Assembly (NCBI GenBank): GCA_017999075.1
Contig: JAGOBX010000130.1
Span: forward strand, 1 to 8,614
Source: Candidatus Babelota bacterium
GTDB lineage: Bacteria; JAGOBX01
Direction of reading: 5' to 3'
DNA: 8,614 nt
Below the pieces are notes generated by a model that was not told the origin of the DNA, ran no database searches, and was given only the letters and a program-made list of their open reading frames with translations. This document shows, piece after piece, positions 7,632-8,614 of this stretch; the first letter of the stretch is position 1; each line of letters starts with the position of its first letter. The position numbers were made by a program, and so were the translations under genes.

Positions 7632-8614
7632 TTAATTGTTTATTTTAAAAACTGATTTTTCCAATATGTTTTGAGGTATTTTGAATTCTATGTCGCCAGC
7701 AGTTTTTTGATTTACAAAAATTTCGGTTTTAAAAAATTCGTTATTTAAAAAAGGCAAGTTTGAAGGAGGCGTTCCCTGTAATACTTTTATTATCATATCA
7801 GCAAATTCTTTTTCCTGTTCCAGCCTCTCCCGTGAAACGGATATAACATAATTATTTGAATTTTTAGAACTGTGCGAAAATCCGAAAATAGGAATTTTTT
7901 TTGTTTGAGATAATTTTAATAATGACGGTAGTGTTATTTCTGAAAAACTGTCATATATGTGGATTATACAATCTATTTTTTTTTCAGATAAAGAAGCAGA
8001 CGCATCAGCTATTTCAGCTTGAGTAGAAAACCCTTCGGAAATAACCTTCATATTTTTTCTGTCAGCGGCATAAACAAGAAAATCTTTTTGAGCTGCTGAT
8101 TCTGTATTTCCGATATTGAATAATGTTCCGATTCTTCTTATTTTAGAATTACATTCTTTAATTAAATCAAGTAGTATGTCTGTTGACGGAGTATAATATA
8201 TACCTGAAATATTAGGCAGGTGTTCTGTATCAGAATTCCCTGCGCCTAATATAAAAGGATTTGAAGTAAGCATGAATAATACGGGCAGATTCGGAGATCT
8301 GCGTACAGCTACATATAATGATTCTGAATGAAAAGTTATTATTAAATCTGATTTTTCTGATACTGCCGCATCTATCAGCATAGTTAAATTTGTAATATCT
8401 CCCTGAGCAGATCTTGATCTTATTTCGAAATCAGTTCCTTCTCTTAATCCTTTTTCGATTAATGATTCTTTAATTTTTTGTTCAGTAGATTGGGCAAGAT
8501 ACTCAGTAAACCTTATAATATCAATTTTCTTTTTAGAAGAAAAAAATTGTTTTTTATTTGAAATAACACCATCGCTATTAGACTGCTTTTGAGGATTAGA
8601 ACATGAAATAAAAC
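7632..8614 (-). CDS. ABC_sub_bind-family substrate-binding lipoprotein (N-terminus outside window)
   Basis: The minus-strand frame is open from the window edge to the TAA at 7632-7634, giving 326 visible residues. The first four are FISC, a plausible lipobox with the acylated cysteine at 8601-8603, followed by a polar linker and then the binding domain (about visible residues 28-320). Family features of the ABC_sub_bind group (TrpX-like type I periplasmic binding proteins) include KIDIIRFTEY near the start, GLREGTDFEIRSRSAQGD before the first lobe, SDLIITFHSES, NLPVLFMLTSNPFILGAG, NISGIYYT, the lobe-2 start RIGTLFNIGNTES, and IPIFGFSHSS. The ATG at 8379-8381 is an internal methionine (visible residue 78) and would remove the first beta-strand and the lipobox. 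Such proteins deliver small ligands (amino acids or related compounds in studied cases) to an ABC importer. A permease and ATPase would have to lie upstream, outside the window; the gene 21 bases downstream is a GspN/AsmA-like protein instead. Family call is firm, ligand unknown. Confidence 0.88.
   Translation of the reverse strand, partial: FISCSNPQKQSNSDGVISNKKQFFSSKKKIDIIRFTEYLAQSTEQKIKESLIEKGLREGTDFEIRSRSAQGDITNLTMLIDAAVSEKSDLIITFHSESLYVAVRRSPNLPVLFMLTSNPFILGAGNSDTEHLPNISGIYYTPSTDILLDLIKECNSKIRRIGTLFNIGNTESAAQKDFLVYAADRKNMKVISEGFSTQAEIADASASLSEKKIDCIIHIYDSFSEITLPSLLKLSQTKKIPIFGFSHSSKNSNNYVISVSRERLEQEKEFADMIIKVLQGTPPSNLPFLNNEFFKTEIFVNQKTAGDIEFKIPQNILEKSVFKINN

Overview
The window is very AT-rich (roughly 30% G+C by eye) and densely coding. 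It has five clear genes plus the tail of a sixth, and gaps of 9 to 76 bases. It looks chromosomal, from a Gram-negative (diderm) bacterium: it carries two lipoproteins, a GspN/AsmA-like envelope protein and a Wzy/WaaL-type glycan ligase or polymerase. None of the five visible starts has a clear Shine-Dalgarno sequence; A-rich or AT-rich leaders precede them instead, as is common in Bacteroidota and relatives. The protein types fit the FCB group (for example Ignavibacteria-like lineages), but Elusimicrobiota or another low-GC diderm cannot be excluded from this window. TAA, TAG and TGA all end genes, so the standard bacterial code applies. There are no RNA genes, insertion sequences, CRISPR arrays or phage genes that I can see.

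Layout. Plus strand: the C-terminal 90 residues of a YfhO-like multipass membrane protein (1-273); a 64-base gap with a near-consensus promoter and a small dyad; a TPR lipoprotein (338-1120); dprA (1145-2257), 24 bases downstream and probably co-transcribed; a 76-base AT-rich gap; then a 1502-residue protein (2334-6842). That protein joins an O-antigen ligase/polymerase membrane domain to about 950 residues of soluble, probably periplasmic sequence: TPR helices, a beta-sandwich, more helices including a stretch resembling the C-terminal part of DUF2723 proteins, and a second beta-sandwich. Minus strand, converging on it with only 9 bases between stop codons: a GspN/AsmA-like single-pass protein (6852-7610), preceded by an ABC_sub_bind-type substrate-binding lipoprotein (7632 to the window edge). 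Those two are probably one transcription unit and share a reading frame with a single stop between them.

How it fits together. The YfhO-like protein and the giant ligase both point to cell-surface glycan assembly. The TPR lipoprotein may be an envelope scaffold, while dprA is a DNA-uptake/recombination housekeeping gene that happens to lie between them. The minus-strand pair is envelope-related but functionally separate. The most unusual item is the architecture of the giant ligase. No wholly new multi-gene system is evident.
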